DNA of 64,000 nucleotides from Odobenus rosmarus divergens (GCF_000321225.1 NW_004451890.1:62001-126000); one strand, 5' to 3'; positions 23,490 through 35,239 are shown, counted from the first letter of the stretch. The notes: generated by a model not told the origin, from the letters alone. Made by a program: numbers and translations.

Positions 23490-24235
23490 ATAAAATATAG
23501 AACTATGACTCATGCTTCATAATTTACCTAAGTGATTTCATGGACTATCCTGTTTCATGTTCTAGAGTTTCCAAAGCTTACCAATTTTGTCCTACTGGAA
23601 TATAGAAATGTTCCATTGGACTACTGGGGTGGCATAGACAGGACTTCCAGCATAGACATGACCACTTGGGCTATGAGAGCAGCATAAACTCCTACCATCC
23701 TTTCTAGATGCAGTGCTTAAGACATTCTGAGGAACACTCCTTGCATAGTTCCTGGCACATAGGAAATATCTAATATATGCTAACAGATTTACTTCCTGAT
23801 TATCTCTTGCCATCAAAATACTGCACTTGGAGGCCCGAGCCCCGGTCTCCATCAAGCAGCTCTGCCCGTGGGGCCCAGTAGAGCCCTTTCTCACAGCCAC
23901 CCTGGTGCTTCCTATCTTTAGGCTCACACTCCTGGAGGAAGTGAGTTTAGTTGCCCCCAAAGAAGCAAAGGGATTGTGCCTTCCTCCTCTAATTCCTTCT
24001 CCTGCCTCCAGTCTAGGTGGTTATTGTTTCATCCCTCAGCTGGCTTTCTCTCTGTTTGATAAGCAGTTTATGCTAATACTCTTTCCCTTTCCAGATCTTT
24101 TGTTTTAGAGATAATGACCATGGTAACAACAATCTCTCTCTCCCTCTCTCTCTCTCTTATCATGCTTCATAGTTTTTAGATCACTTCCTCTGCCATGTTC
24201 TTTTCCCTCAAAACAAGTGGGTGGGCAGGCGGCAA
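23490..24235. other. Unique sequence with a (TC)n tract at about 24133-24160
   Basis: There is a short MIR-3'-end-like phrase at 23745-23775 ('cctggcacataggaa'), too brief to annotate. Frames of 93 and 122 codons on opposite strands overlap each other. The only clear low-complexity sequence is the CT-rich tract. Confidence 0.45.
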
Positions 24236-24237
24236 TG

Positions 24238-24375
24238 TGCTATCATCATTCCCATTTTACAGACCAGGGTGGGGCATCCAGAGATGCTCACACTTTCCTA
24301 AGGTTGCCCAGCTAGGAAGTGGCAGAACCAGATGTCGAGTTCAAGGGCTTCCTGTCAAGTCCTTGGTGTTTTCAA
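24238..24375 (-). mobile_element. MIR SINE fragment, antisense
   Basis: Contains 'cattcccattttacagacca', 'aggttgcccagctaggaagt', 'ggcagaaccagatg' and 'cgagttcaag', the reversed core of MIR. Confidence 0.8.
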
Positions 24376-24712
24376 TATGATCTCCTGTGGATGAGTGGCA
24401 GGTGTGGAAGCGCTGAGCTGGAAATGATGAACAACGGAAAGGACCACTGCAGCCATGCTGTAAGAAACAACTAGGGTACATGGGGAATGTCAGCATTGTC
24501 TGTCTTGAAGTGGATAGAGTTAGGGTCTAACAATGAGAATTTAAATAACAAAAAGTGTAGCAAACATTCAGTAAGAACTTCATTAGTTGAATGAACAAAG
24601 GAACGAATAGTATCAAAGAGAAGTACATTCCTTAGCTTCTTTCTGAGGACATGCACATATGCTTATTATCAATTTTCTCACTTTAGGAAGAGGGAATGCA
24701 ACCTCCTAGAAC

Positions 24713-24935
24713 AGTGGTTCTCAGAGAAAGCATTTGTGAACTCAAGGGGACATTAGAGAGTGTCTGGAGACAGTTTGGGTTGTCACTACTGGGGAGAGAG
24801 TGCTATTGGCATCCCGTGCGTCATGACAGGTGATGCTGCAAACATCCTATAATTCATAGAACAGCCCCACACGACAAAGTCTCATCTAGCCCAAAATGTC
24901 AGTACTGCCGGAGTTGAGAAACTCTGCCCCTGAGG
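24713..24935 (+). mobile_element. hAT-Charlie-type MITE (MER3/MER20-like)
   Basis: The same family as at 16.1 kb but in sense orientation. Left end 'cagtggttctcag', then 'gtgtctggagacagtttggg', 'ttgtcactactgggga', 'aacatcctataattcatag', 'gcccaaaatgtcagtactg' and the right end 'gttgagaaactctg'. Ends are nearly complete and imperfectly inverted. Confidence 0.78.
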
Positions 24936-24939
24936 AATA

Positions 24940-26530
24940 AACATTTCCATATGTGCCCAATTTTTGGCAGAGAGACAATCACGGCATGAACCTTTTTTTG
25001 GGTCTATGACTAGTGGGTAATGGAGTTCTTAACGGAAAGAGAAGAACTTCAAGAATTGTGTTTGATTCTAAACCAAACACTGGCTCAGCTCAATATTTGC
25101 TTCCTCTCTACAAAATTGACCATACCCTCCTATGTGGATAATAAAGTGATAAAAATAAGTGCCAAGTGATGCTTTACAGGAATATGCCCCCAAGAGCTGG
25201 ACGAGTTAGATCTGAAATATTGATAATTAATCTATCCAGATCTTGAGAATGGAGAGCCCTATTGAGAGTCAGAAATGTCAAGAAAGAACTGATTTTAAAA
25301 AACAATGTGAAAGGATGAGAACTCCATGGAACGTCAGGAAGAAGTCTTAGAGATTATGTAATACTGTTCCTTTTCCATGTGGGGAAACCAGAGTTCCAGA
25401 GTTTGCACTGATGATGGCATGGTGGGACCCAGACTCAAGATCCAGTTATTGAGGTAAAACAATGCCCCAGAATACACTTCTGTGTCATTGTAGTGTGTAC
25501 AGGGCCAGGTCTGATGGGGGTATTTCCTTGGTTTGGTTGGGCATTGTTGACTCAGACAGGGAGGAATCTGAGAATTGCTATCCTCTGAGATATAGGTCCT
25601 TTGGTACAATGTGGACAAAATAATACTAACACTCATACTCAAAATTTGCACATCATGTTGCCCTTTCTAATACATTTTACATGCTCTTTTCCCCATTCAG
25701 GCCTCTGAACACGTAGTTCTTTTTGTCTGGATTGCTTCTTTTCCTTTTCCAAATCATCCTCTGGTTAGCAGCCCATCCCTCCTTCTGTAAATCTTTCCCC
25801 TACTCACCCCCTCTCCATATGTCCACATGTGCGTGTGTGCACGTGCACACACACACACCATATAGAACAGATCCTTCCATGCTGCATTTTATTTTTATGC
25901 TTTGAAAATGCTTCTGCAGTACAATAACCTGCATCATGTTGGATTTTGTGAAACCAATAAACAACACCCTCTTTATCCCCCTATTGAATTCAGAATCAAT
26001 TGAGAAATAAGGCACAGTTGTCAAACAGATGGAAATACAAATATAAACTTTATTGGTAAAATTTGCTAGAGAACATGGCTTATGTCTACAGCCAAATGTG
26101 GTTCGCTAATAATTTCCCCCAGTGTTAAACTCACCCATCTACTCCTACATGGAACCACAAATGTGGGGGGCAGTGAGTGAGACGATGGAAAGACTGGGGC
26201 CCCCATACTTTCTCTTTCTGTGGATTGGTAATGTTTTCCTTCTTGGGAACAAATATTTCAGAGTTAACATCAAAATATACAGTCTGTCTCTTCTTTAGAC
26301 TGTGGGGAACTTGGGTGCGGGAACACTGTATAGTCTGTCTTTGTTTTCTCAACTCAGGTTTGGTGCCTGGTCTGTTAAATGAATGATGTTAGACATTCTT
26401 CATGTTTCTTTCTTCTGCCTCATTCCATTCATTTCAAACAAGAGTTTGATGCTGCTGATTCCTCCCCTATCCCCAGCCAGGCTACACCCTACCCCAAACA
26501 TTATACCAACCAATGTCACAACGCCCCCGT
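24940..26530. other. Unique sequence; short CA tract near 25825
   Basis: Contains a short GT/CA-rich stretch at about 25825-25860. Frames of up to 105 codons (25334-25651 minus) are unremarkable. No transposon consensus recognised. Confidence 0.45.
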
Positions 26531-26539
26531 GAAATAGTG

Positions 26540-26660
26540 TTCCTCCCTCTTTTACAGAGGAGGGAAATGAAACTCAAGAGTTGTTTAGTAACCTTTTTAT
26601 TGATCAAGTCAGCCAACAAGCAATGGTAAAGCCAGGGTTTGTGTGTTGGCCTCCAGAGTC
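26540..26660 (-). mobile_element. MIR SINE fragment, antisense
   Basis: Reversed core words 'ctcttttacagaggagggaa', 'atgaaactcaagag' and 'gtaaagccagggtttgtgtg'. Diverged. Confidence 0.65.
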
Positions 26661-26997
26661 CACATGTGTTATGGAGTTCTCACTCACTAGCGCAGAGATC
26701 ATCTTTCTGTGTTCTCTTTCAAATTCTCAGCCTGTCCCAACCAAGCCGGACTTTGAATAGACTTAATTCTTAATCTAGTGAGTTTGTAGGCTTAAGAGTT
26801 AGCTGGATTTAGTGACCTAGTTACCATTAGACACTATCCTGCTAAACCATAGTGGGTTAGCTTGACTAAGAGACCACTGAGCTCTGTGTGGTCCTCCAGC
26901 TGGAGCCTATTTTCCCATCAACAGGGTGCCTCTTTGAAGGTCTTCACCCATCTAAGGCCTTCAGGTCAGGAGGCTTGTCCTGGAAAAAAAAAAAATT

Positions 26998-27090
26998 ATC
27001 CCTGCTAGACAAGTGTGTCTGTGTCTCAAGGACATATTCCTTCTCAATCAGTGTGTTCTGCCTACCTGGTCAGGACCTCATTGACCTTTC
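26998..27090 (+). repeat. Left member of a diverged duplicate (with 28491-28570)
   Basis: Begins 'ccctgctagacaagtgtgtc' and includes 'gacatattccttctcaatca' and 'tcaggacctcattg'. The same order of words occurs at 28491-28570. The two differ by scattered substitutions and small indels. No known family comes to mind. Confidence 0.7.
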
Positions 27091-27334
27091 CCAGCAGATC
27101 CATGAGCTTACCAAGATCTTAGACTCTATTTCTAGCTTTTTCAGGTGTTGCCCTGGAGTTAAGCTCTGGTACATGGCATCCCTAAACCAATATCTTCCTA
27201 GTCCCAGGGGGCACGGGGCTCAGGTGAGATCCTAGCCCACTCTTTTCTTTTTCTTCCATAACCTCCCAGCACCCAGGGGCAGAGCACCATGTTTTGAAGC
27301 TAGGACCCATCTTTTGTGAGGCAGTGAGGGCAAG

Positions 27335-27425
27335 TAAATTACATTAGTTATCTCCAATTTTATAGATGAAGACACTGAGATCTAAGGAGGTTCAGAGGCC
27401 TACCTGAGGTCACACAGGCCTGATG
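27335..27425 (-). mobile_element. MIR SINE fragment, antisense
   Basis: Short core: 'caattttatagatgaagaca', 'ctgagatctaaggaggttca' and 'cctgaggtcacacaggcctg'. Confidence 0.72.
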
Positions 27426-27429
27426 ATCT

Positions 27430-28390
27430 GGAAAAGAAATGAGGGCTTAGAAGACATTGGTCATTTTATCTCTCCACACCCAATTCTGTCTCCTTGTGGT
27501 ATAGCCAGACTCTCCCTCCTGGCGTCTATGGGCCCCCTCTTGCCTCTTCAATCAGGAGGACATAAAATGAGAGGGAAGAGAGAATAAAGAAAAGACAAAA
27601 ATCTTTCACAATTCAGCATAGCTCTAAGCCACCATGACAAGGCCAAGTCCATCTCTTCGTGGTGCCAATTACTTAAAGGGCATCGATGCCATGGCACCAT
27701 TAAAGTAATAGCAAAGACAGATTGTAGGACATTGCGGATCAATGTCCTAAGTGTTGTTCAACTTGTTCAATGAAATAAAGCATTGGATCATTAACCTTAC
27801 CAATGTCAATGTGTTGTCACTATCAAATTCAGCTAAATGAATGTCCATGGCCTTCATTAAAGAGTGCACTTTAAGGCAACTAATGTATTAATACCTTATT
27901 GGCAGATAATAAAAGGAGAAGCCTTCCAGGGCAGGGCAAAAAGTGTGGACAGAAGCTGAGAATATTTGATGGAGAAGGGGATAGTGACAGATACAAATGC
28001 AGAGATGCGGACTGGGTCAGTAATTGAGAGGGAGGTGAAAGGATGAAGAAAGGAATGCACAGAGCTATATGAACACTTGTCTCCTTGACAGCCATGTCTG
28101 GAGTACACAGAAACTGATGGTGGACTGGAGAGGAAAGCTGCAACTTTCCAGTTTCTTTTCTTTGGGGATATCGATCTAGTTTACAAGGGGTTAACTCATC
28201 ATTTTTGACTTCGATCCAGCTCAGAACCTCAAAGAAATGAGAGAGTGCTTACAGAGAAAGCAGTGAGGGGTACAGTGTGCACTAGATGGCTGGCCTCAGA
28301 AACATCTGCTTCTTCCTCTTGCCACCCTGCCCCACTGTCCCAGGGTGGTGAGAACCTGTGGAGGAATGTTGGCTCATTGACCAAAGCTGG
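27430..28390. other. Unique sequence, nothing recognised
   Basis: AT-rich in the first half. Overlapping minus-strand frames of 70 and 87 codons lie at 27880-28143 with no domain content. No repeat consensus seen. Confidence 0.45.
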
Positions 28391-28394
28391 CTTC

Positions 28395-28650
28395 TTGGAG
28401 TGGAGGCAAGAGCAATGGATTAGAATTCAAGAGACTTGAGTTTTGCTTTTTTGTCTTGCTGCCATTGGCAAGAATTTCAATTCCTGAATTCAGCCCTGCT
28501 AGATAATTGTGTCTCAGACATACTCCTTCCTGATCAGTGGGCCTCTTTCCTCAGGACCTCATTGCTGATTCCAATCTCTGGATCTCAGTTTCTTCATTTG
28601 TAAAATGAGGGACTCAGAGGACTCTAGACAGGTTTTTTTTCGAGTCTTAA
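28395..28650 (+). mobile_element. MIR-like SINE, apparently interrupted
   Basis: The left part 'aagagcaatggattagaatt' / 'caagagacttgagttttgc' and the right part 'ctggatctcagtttcttcat' / 'ttgtaaaatgagggac' fit the two ends of a MIR core. The intervening approximately 80 bp is the right member of the duplicate described at 28491-28570. Confidence 0.55.
28491..28570 (+). repeat. Right member of a diverged duplicate (with 26998-27090)
   Basis: Reads 'ccctgctagataattgtgtc', 'gacatactccttcctgatca' and 'tcaggacctcattg', collinear with the segment about 1.5 kb upstream. It sits inside a MIR-like sequence, which suggests an insertion rather than a simple segmental copy. Confidence 0.7.
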
Positions 28651-28654
28651 GCAT

Positions 28655-29865
28655 CTGTGGGATGATGTGGAGGACACTGAGGGAGAACAAATGCAGGGAG
28701 CAACAGGAATCCAGTCCCTTCCCTTCATTTATCCAGAGTAGCTTGACTTGCATACATGTGTATTAGGCTTCTGCATAATATTTCATTGGAAAGATGGACC
28801 CCATTGCCAAACAAGGCAAGACAAACAAGCAAACAAACAAATTTGGAACAAAAACCTTGGACCATGTAATCCCCAACATTTAATAATTTTTAACACTAAA
28901 ATGTACTAGTTGAAAAGTGATCAACACAGTCCATCATTAGTCTTTGTATCTAGCAACTGTCAATCAGACAGATTATTTTCCCCCACTAACAAGTGCTCTG
29001 ATTATCTTGGCACCATGTAGAAATAACTTCATTGTGTTTCTACAGTCGGTACATGCATTAAATGCCTCAAGGACTGATAAAGCTCCTGGAGTTGGGTGAG
29101 AGCGTTTGAAAGGGAGCCAAGTCCAGCGGATGGAAAGGGAATGAGTTCTCTGGGTTGGGGGATGGGGTGAGGGTACAGATAATAGTGGAAAAGAAGGCAG
29201 AGATGCTGATGTAGGGATGAGAGGAGGGATATTGGGCAACCAGCATGGTGGCAGCCAAATAGGATTTTCATTGTCCAGTAATTTCTCGGAACAATTTGCC
29301 CAGCTGCTCCAAGTTCAGCATTACTGGCCCATGCTGATTTTTTTGCCTCCTTTAGACGTATGTACTAAGTGTCTCATCTATCATAAGTTTCTGCTGGGGG
29401 TGGCTGAGTTTTACTCTTACTCATTCTCCAAACTGTCTGCAAATGTTTCCCAGAACCCATAGAAGTTATACATTATAACTTTTACATTTTATACAATATG
29501 AAAGTTTACATTTTTGATTCTTAATCACAGATCTGCAAAGGATCCTCCAGTTGGGCCAAACATTGCCAGTAGCTACTCTGGGGTTCTCTCCTTGGTTACT
29601 TGTCCTCACGTGAGGATTTCCAAGTCAATCCCCACAGGAAATGCTTGCATGGAAATCACACAAATTAATACAATGGAGTTAAAAACATGGACTTCTAGTT
29701 ATTTTCATGTGTCTTCTTAGAAAGCAAAGTGAGTGTCCCTTGGGTCAGGAATGATTGTTTTGAAGAAGGTTCTTTCATCTGACTGTACTCACTGCAGAAA
29801 AGAGCCATTATCTTTATTTATTTTATTTTATGATTATTATGTTATTAGTGGTATTATTTATCTCT
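28655..29865. other. Unique sequence, nothing recognised
   Basis: Several nested minus-strand frames at 28973-29271 share one stretch and are not gene-like. A short 'aaacaaacaagcaaac' run occurs near 28825. No repeat consensus recognised. Confidence 0.45.
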
Positions 29866-29867
29866 AC

Positions 29868-30053
29868 CAGTGTTTCCCAAAGTTATCTCATGGTATGAAT
29901 TCCTTGGGGTACTTGAAAAAAATACATATTCTTGGGCTGCTTCCCTAGATCTTAAATCAGTAGATATAGAATTGTTGCCCAAGATTTTGTCAATAAAAAT
30001 AGAATGAGGTGGCTTCAATGATTTTTCTCATAACAGAAATTTGGGAAACAGTG
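29868..30053 (+). mobile_element. hAT-type MITE with visible terminal inverted repeats
   Basis: The left end 'cagtgtttcccaaa' (29868-29881) and right end 'tttgggaaacagtg' (30040-30053) are perfect inverted repeats of 14 bp. The interior ('ccttggggtacttgaaaaaa', 'ttcttgggctgcttccc', 'aatcagtag') resembles the MER5/MER58 group of Charlie-derived MITEs. The 8-bp flanks do not match well, so the target duplication has decayed. Confidence 0.75.
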
Positions 30054-30059
30054 ATCAAT

Positions 30060-30845
30060 ATAACTGAGTGCCCAGCCAGTGACTGGCACCAAGAGTCCCC
30101 AGCAAACGTTGCAAAGAATAAAGGACATTGAGGATGCAGGATTAATGATGCAGGTTTAGCCTAATGAGGAAGAGAGGGACACATGGGAAAAGCTGGTGCA
30201 ATCCTCTGTTTTCTGAGAGCCTAGTACTGGGTTAGAGACTAAGTGTATTTCAGACACTCATGACCCCCCCACCCCCATCTATATCTTCAGACTAGCCTCA
30301 TGGAGCCTGGATCTGGAGTCAGCAGATGGTCAGCTGATTCAGCAGGCAGGAATTTAGACCCGCCCCTATCCCGACCATAGTGCTCTTCACAGAAACAAAG
30401 GGTAGATCCCAAGTAGGCATCCGGACTGCTGTCCTTTCTGGGCTCTTAGTGGCATCTATGTCCCCCTGCAGTCTCCTGCTCCCTTTCTGCTTTTCTGTAT
30501 AAGTGGAATCACATCCTTATCCTCTGCTGGCGCACACAGATGTCACCAGATGCACGTTTCTGCTTCACGAAGGAGTAAGGCTCTCTGAGGTTGAGCTGTG
30601 CCTTTTAGGAGACACTTTCAGAGTGACTTCCCTTCGCTCTCCTATTTGTTTGTCCCAGATTGTTGACAGACTCTCTGGCTTGAGCTTTTCTGCAAATATG
30701 CCCCCGTGCCCTGTCTGGCTCTCTGAATCTGTGGGATTTTGCATAATTCGATGATATCTGATTGAGCACTGTGCACTGGGCGAGTGGCTGGGGACCCAAG
30801 GGAGAACAGTTTGCACCATTCCTAGCGTAGAATTTAGGGAGAAAT
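30060..30845. other. Unique sequence; C-run at about 30265
   Basis: Contains 'accccccccacccccatc'-type C-rich sequence near 30263-30279. Three overlapping 83-94-codon frames on both strands between 30503 and 30877 are chance-like. No repeat consensus recognised. Confidence 0.45.
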
Positions 30846-30849
30846 ACAA

Positions 30850-31075
30850 GACCAGAAAACCAGCACTGGCTAAACAATGTAAACAGTGCTAGTGTAAGAT
30901 TAAGAACAGAATACTACAGGCCGTCACAGAAGGGATCTTACCTTAACCCTGAGTGTATCAGGGAAGGTCTCCTGAAGGAAGTGCTCCTTGATCTACGTCT
31001 TGAAGAAGTCAGCCAGCCAAAGAAGGAAGCTGGATGGGAATTCTAGGAAAAGGTACATAAAAGCACATATTTTTT
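30850..31075 (-). mobile_element. L2 LINE 3' fragment, antisense
   Basis: Includes 'cagggaaggtctcctgaagg', 'aagtgctccttgatctacgt', 'cttgaagaagtcagccagcc' and 'ggaattctaggaaaagg', following the antisense L2 order of 'gggaaggcttcctggagg ... cttgaaggatg'. Confidence 0.68.
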
Positions 31076-31139
31076 TAATTAGATTCCTTGCATTTTTATT
31101 ATTTGACTACCTTGGTCTTGGACTGTATTACATTTAGGG

Positions 31140-31490
31140 AAAAGAGTTTTGGGATCAGGAGTCAGAAAACTATTTTAGTTATTTTCCTCTTTTTTTTTTT
31201 TTTTAAGATTTTTTATTTATTTATTTGAGAGAGAGAGAGAATGAGAGATAGAAAGCACAAGAGGGAAGAGGGTCAGAGGGAGAAGCAGACTCCCTGCTGA
31301 GCAGGAAGCCCGATGTGGGACTCGATCCCAGGACTCCAGGATCATAACCTGAGCCGAAGGCAGTCGCTTAACCAACCCCGAGCCACCCAGGCGCCCTTAT
31401 TTTCCTCTTTTCAATTAATCATGTGACCCTGGAAAAGTCACTCCTTTTCTCAGTGTCTCAGGATTTATCTCTGTAGGGAGTTTGAAAAAA
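31140..31490 (+). mobile_element. MIR-like SINE split by a CanSINE
   Basis: Left part 'ttttgggatcaggagtcaga' (31148-31190) and right part 'catgtgaccctggaaaagtc' / 'actccttttctcagtgtctc' (31420-31470) form one MIR core when the intervening CanSINE and its duplication are ignored. Confidence 0.7.
31191..31396 (-). mobile_element. CanSINE, antisense, 15-bp target-site duplication
   Basis: Poly-T tail of about 14, 'aagattttttatttatttat', (GA) tract, 'gactcgatcccaggactcca' and head 'cgagccacccaggcgccc'. Near-identical flanks 'ttattttcctctttt' at about 31179-31194 and 31397-31411. Long tail and intact duplication suggest a relatively young copy. Confidence 0.96.
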
Positions 31491-31783
31491 ATAACCTTTA
31501 TGTCCTTTCTGGTGATTCTACTGTGAATCTCCCCATAGTACATGTTTTGTCACTGAGCACGACAGATTGTTCGATTCTCCATGTTATGTGTACATGTGTA
31601 TGTGTTTGTGGGTACCCACAGGCACTCATGTATGTACGGGTTGCTAAAGTCTATCCGTGTATAACTGCCTTTGTTGTGGAACTAAAGTATATGTTCAGGG
31701 AGAAGACATATCTATATATATATTTTTTATTAGGACATAATACAGTACATAACACACGCACATGTGCACATATATGCACGTGC

Positions 31784-31822
31784 AAACACACACACACACA
31801 CACACTCTCTCTCTCTCTCTCA
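31784..31822 (+). repeat. (CA)n(CT)n compound microsatellite
   Basis: About 22 bp of AC repeat followed directly by about 17 bp of TC repeat. A 156-codon minus-strand frame passes through it (31651-32121), but this includes an artificial Val/Cys run and is not a gene. Confidence 0.95.
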
Positions 31823-31829
31823 CTCATCC

Positions 31830-32980
31830 TCTTTTGAGTAGACCGCCCAAGATGGAGAAGGGGCGTGGAGGGTGGATGAAGGAGAGCAGAACATGGGGCT
31901 GTCACAGCTTGTGGCTTAAAAATGGTTTGAGTTGCAATTAAAAAAGGCAGAGGCCAAAGGTTACTCCCTGGCATTTCACTAAGAGTGGATAATTTTAGAG
32001 GGTGATGTGTCCCAGCTTGTTGAGATATTCTGAGGGACTTGCAACAGCTCAAGTCTGGCCAGCCCGAAATAAAAATCAAAGAGGCCGACACATTCAAAGA
32101 CACTAGAGAGAAGGAGTGCATTGGCAGACGTTAAATGGAAGAAAAACTCCGTTTGATTGACGCTGCTCCTGGATCCTTATTTCTTGATTAATAGTAGAGA
32201 TTGGATAATTTTTAAATTATTAATTATTTTCAGAGAGCATCCATGATATCAGGTAGTCTTAGGCAATTCTGTCACGGGGAAGGTTAAATACTCTCTGTAC
32301 TTGATAATTACCTAATCACCATGACTCCCTTACATGAATTCTGCCCCGAATTAATTATGACTGGGTTGGGTTATTAAAGCTCCCATGGAAAGAAAGAAAG
32401 CACCCTGTTGTTTGCACTGATTTCACAGTGAGTAAAATACCCTAGTATATCGAGCTTATCCAGGACAGTCTAGGATAGATTCTCCTGCCAGTGAGTTAAA
32501 TTTGCTCCCAGATTCACCTTTGTGTATCCAAGAGCAAGAGGTGCAAAAAGAAATGCAAATGAGCCTCTACCTAGGGAAACCTGAGGTCAGGGGGGAGTCA
32601 CCTGCAGGAGAGGAAGGTGAAAGCAATTAAAGAAGGGATCGCCTCTCTCCAGAACATTATAGCCGCATCTGGAGAAGCTGCGGTTTCCTCCCCACGAACC
32701 TTCTTCATGGTTCACTGCTGGCAGGTCTCTCAAGTGAGTACGTCCGTTAGCTTTGTCCTTTTGGCAAAGCTGTTTGCTGAATCAATGTCAGCGCAGCAGA
32801 GTGAGGCCAGAAACCCCTCATGCAGCCTTGGCCAAGACAAGAATTCATGGGAGCTGCAGAGGGGGACAAATAAAACGCAATCACAAAGGTAAGCGTGGCT
32901 CTTACAGAACTGCCCTTGGCTGAGATTACAATGGATGATCACCGACAGTGTGCGGAAGGGAGGGGGACCAGGGAAACTCG
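31830..32980. other. Repeat-free sequence with homeobox-like motif cluster
   Basis: No transposon is recognised over about 1.15 kb. The section 32185-32370 is dense in TAAT/ATTA words ('aaattattaattattttc', 'gataattacctaatc', 'gaattaattatgac'), as seen in many developmental enhancers. The section 32570-32895 is more GC-rich and ends in a donor-like 'aaaggtaagcg'. Function is unknown. Confidence 0.4.
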
Positions 32981-32984
32981 CACA

Positions 32985-33420
32985 CGGCTAAGACCTATGA
33001 AAATTGGTAAGAGCTTTCTGGAGGGCAGTTTGGCAAAATGTATTAATGGCTTTAACAAGGTGTATGTCTTTTGACGGGATACTTCTACCTTTGGAAATGC
33101 ATATAGATATATGTCTAAAATTTTAAAATATTAGTAATAAACCTACACGTTGAATCATGGAGGATTGACTAGGTTACATGTGGCTTATTTATCTCATATG
33201 ATACTTTGCATTTAAAAAGAAAATCAAACCGTATACCATTTATTGATATTGGAAAATGATCCTGATTCATCTTTAAATTTTTTAAAAAGGAGGCTGCAAA
33301 AAAGTAAATATATGAGAATTTTTCCTTTTATAATGCACGTATGAATGCACTACAAAAGTAGGGAGACATATAAGCCATGACATTCCTGGGTGATTTTTGT
33401 TTCTTTGGGTTTTTTCTTTT
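32985..33420 (+). mobile_element. L1ME-type LINE 3' fragment
   Basis: Matches old L1ME 3' sequence in order: 'tctggagggcagtttggcaa', 'atgtcttttgacgggatact', 'aatcatggaggattgactag', 'cataccatttattgatatt'-like and 'cctgggtgatttttgtttct'. Highly diverged. Confidence 0.65.
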
Positions 33421-33429
33421 TTCAAGGGG

Positions 33430-34720
33430 TTGCTGAGTTTTCTGCCATCAGTACACGTCACCCTTGTCGTTAGAAAATACACAACACACTTTCTATCTGT
33501 CCTTTCAGGTTTTAAGCTTACAATGTCCATCAAATGCCTCAATAGTCTTCTAGAATGTCTGTAAGAGTTAAACATAATCTAAATTGTATAGAAAATATCC
33601 AGATCCTCTGAACAACATCCATACTAGGGTTCTGACCATTCTGTTAGCAGGGCCTGTTTTAGAAGTGGGTCAAAAATTGTTCAAGGGCTTTTGCAGAAAA
33701 TGTAATCAGAGCTCATTTGGGGGGCCATCAGAGGGGAGAGGGCATGGCGGTCATTAGGAACTGAGGTTCTACTGCTTACTAACTCTGAGCAGGTTTGAGT
33801 TTCTTCTGCCATGGGAAAATCGAGACCACGTGATTTTCCAGATTTCCCCAGATCTAAAGTTTTAAGATGCTTAAATCTCTATTGAAAGCTGCTGCTGGAA
33901 AGTCAGCAGTGGGCGGGAAGTCAGCTTCTCTTCACATTGATAAGATATTGTGGCAAGACTGAATTCTTCCAAAAGAGAAATAGTTACAGTGTATTTTTTG
34001 AACTCAGACAGGATTTCCTTCTACACGTAGAAGAATGAAGAGCTGAATGAAAACGATTTCGATTCCCTGAACCAACCCCTGTACTCTCCCCCTTATTTTA
34101 GTTTCAACTTAGACATCATATTTAAATAGAAAACACACTTGGAGCATTTTCAGTGTTATTGGATATCAAATCTACATTGTCTCTGAATTGAATCATGGTT
34201 TCCTTTGTGATTATAGCAGATGCTATAAGTTGCCTATCCAAATCCACATTTTCTGGCATGGTTGTGTGAGGAGGTGATGTTGGAATTGCTGTAGTCATAT
34301 CAGACCATGGACAGACAAACCATAGGGCAAATACCAATATGCTGGAAAAGAGGAAAAAAGAAATGTATCTGGAACCTTAAGTCTCTGAGCAGCTATATGA
34401 ACCAATCCTGGAAATGCCTGCCTATGGACTTCCTATTATATGGAGTAACAACACTTTTTTTTAGTTGATTTTCTTATTATTTGAAGCCTGAAGCATTTTA
34501 ATTGGCCTCTGCCTTTCTAATTACTTCTGGCCTGCATAGGGAAAATAGTTATGGCCACAACATTTTAAAATGTTGCATGATAAAAAACAACTAGGAATCA
34601 CAACCTGTCCTGGAGCTGCTGTATTTCAACAGTGTAGTACTGGTGCGTGAATAGAAAATAAAAAATCCAGATACAGATCCATCTGTATATGGGAATTGAG
34701 TGCAAAGGGGACCTCATAAT
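33430..34720. other. Unique sequence, nothing firm recognised
   Basis: Possible MIR trace at 33755-33815 ('actgaggttctactgcttac'), too weak to call. Otherwise AT-rich DNA with frames under 100 codons. Confidence 0.42.
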
Positions 34721-34724
34721 ATAA

Positions 34725-34945
34725 TCATTAAAAGTACACCCTCCAGAATTATACTGCCTAGATTTGCATGCTGACCCCACCAATTATTAGCCATACAAAC
34801 ACAGGCAACTTATTTAAATTTTCTAAGCTTCAGCCACCTCATCCATATAACACACATAATAACATCCACGGCAATGGTGTCATTGTGAGGGTTAAATAAG
34901 ACAATACATGTAAGGTTCTTAGTACATCATAGAAAATGCTAACTT
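34725..34945 (+). mobile_element. MIR SINE
   Basis: Ordered MIR words: 'cagaattatactgcctagat', 'aggcaacttatttaaatttt', 'ctaagcttcagccacctcat', 'attgtgagggttaaataaga' and 'ttcttagtacatcatagaaa'. The tail phrase recurs just downstream ('gcttggtatatcatagaaa'), a small local repeat. Confidence 0.8.
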
Positions 34946-35035
34946 TTTTCTGGTGCTTGGTATATCATAGAAAGTGTATTGGCACCACTTAAATGCCACT
35001 TCAAAATTCTCTTCATCTGCCTCTTAATCCAGACC

Positions 35036-35235
35036 CATGCTGTCCAGAGGTAGAAACTAGCTACATATGGCTATGTGTATTTAAATCTAAATTAATTAAA
35101 ACCCAAAACTGACCATCGAGTTTCTCCATTTCACTAGCCACATTTTAAGAGTCAATAGCCATATGAAGCTTGTGGCTACCGTATTGGGCAGTGCCGACAG
35201 TGACCTTTTCTATCATTGCAGAAAGTGTTATTAGA
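35036..35235 (+). mobile_element. Old hAT-like MITE
   Basis: Left end 'catgctgtccagaggtag' and right end 'ctaccgtattgggcagtgcc' are imperfectly inverted. The interior has 'ctagccacattttaagagtc' and 'aatagccatatgaagcttgt', typical of a mammal-wide repeat with 'agccacatgtggctagtggc' near its end. Family name not assigned. A 173-codon frame to its right starts inside this repeat. Confidence 0.5.
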
Positions 35236-35239
35236 CGGC

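Noticed and set aside
31651..32121. 156-codon minus-strand frame
   Set aside because: It runs through a (CA)n(CT)n microsatellite, giving Cys/Val and Arg/Glu runs, which keep a frame open artificially.
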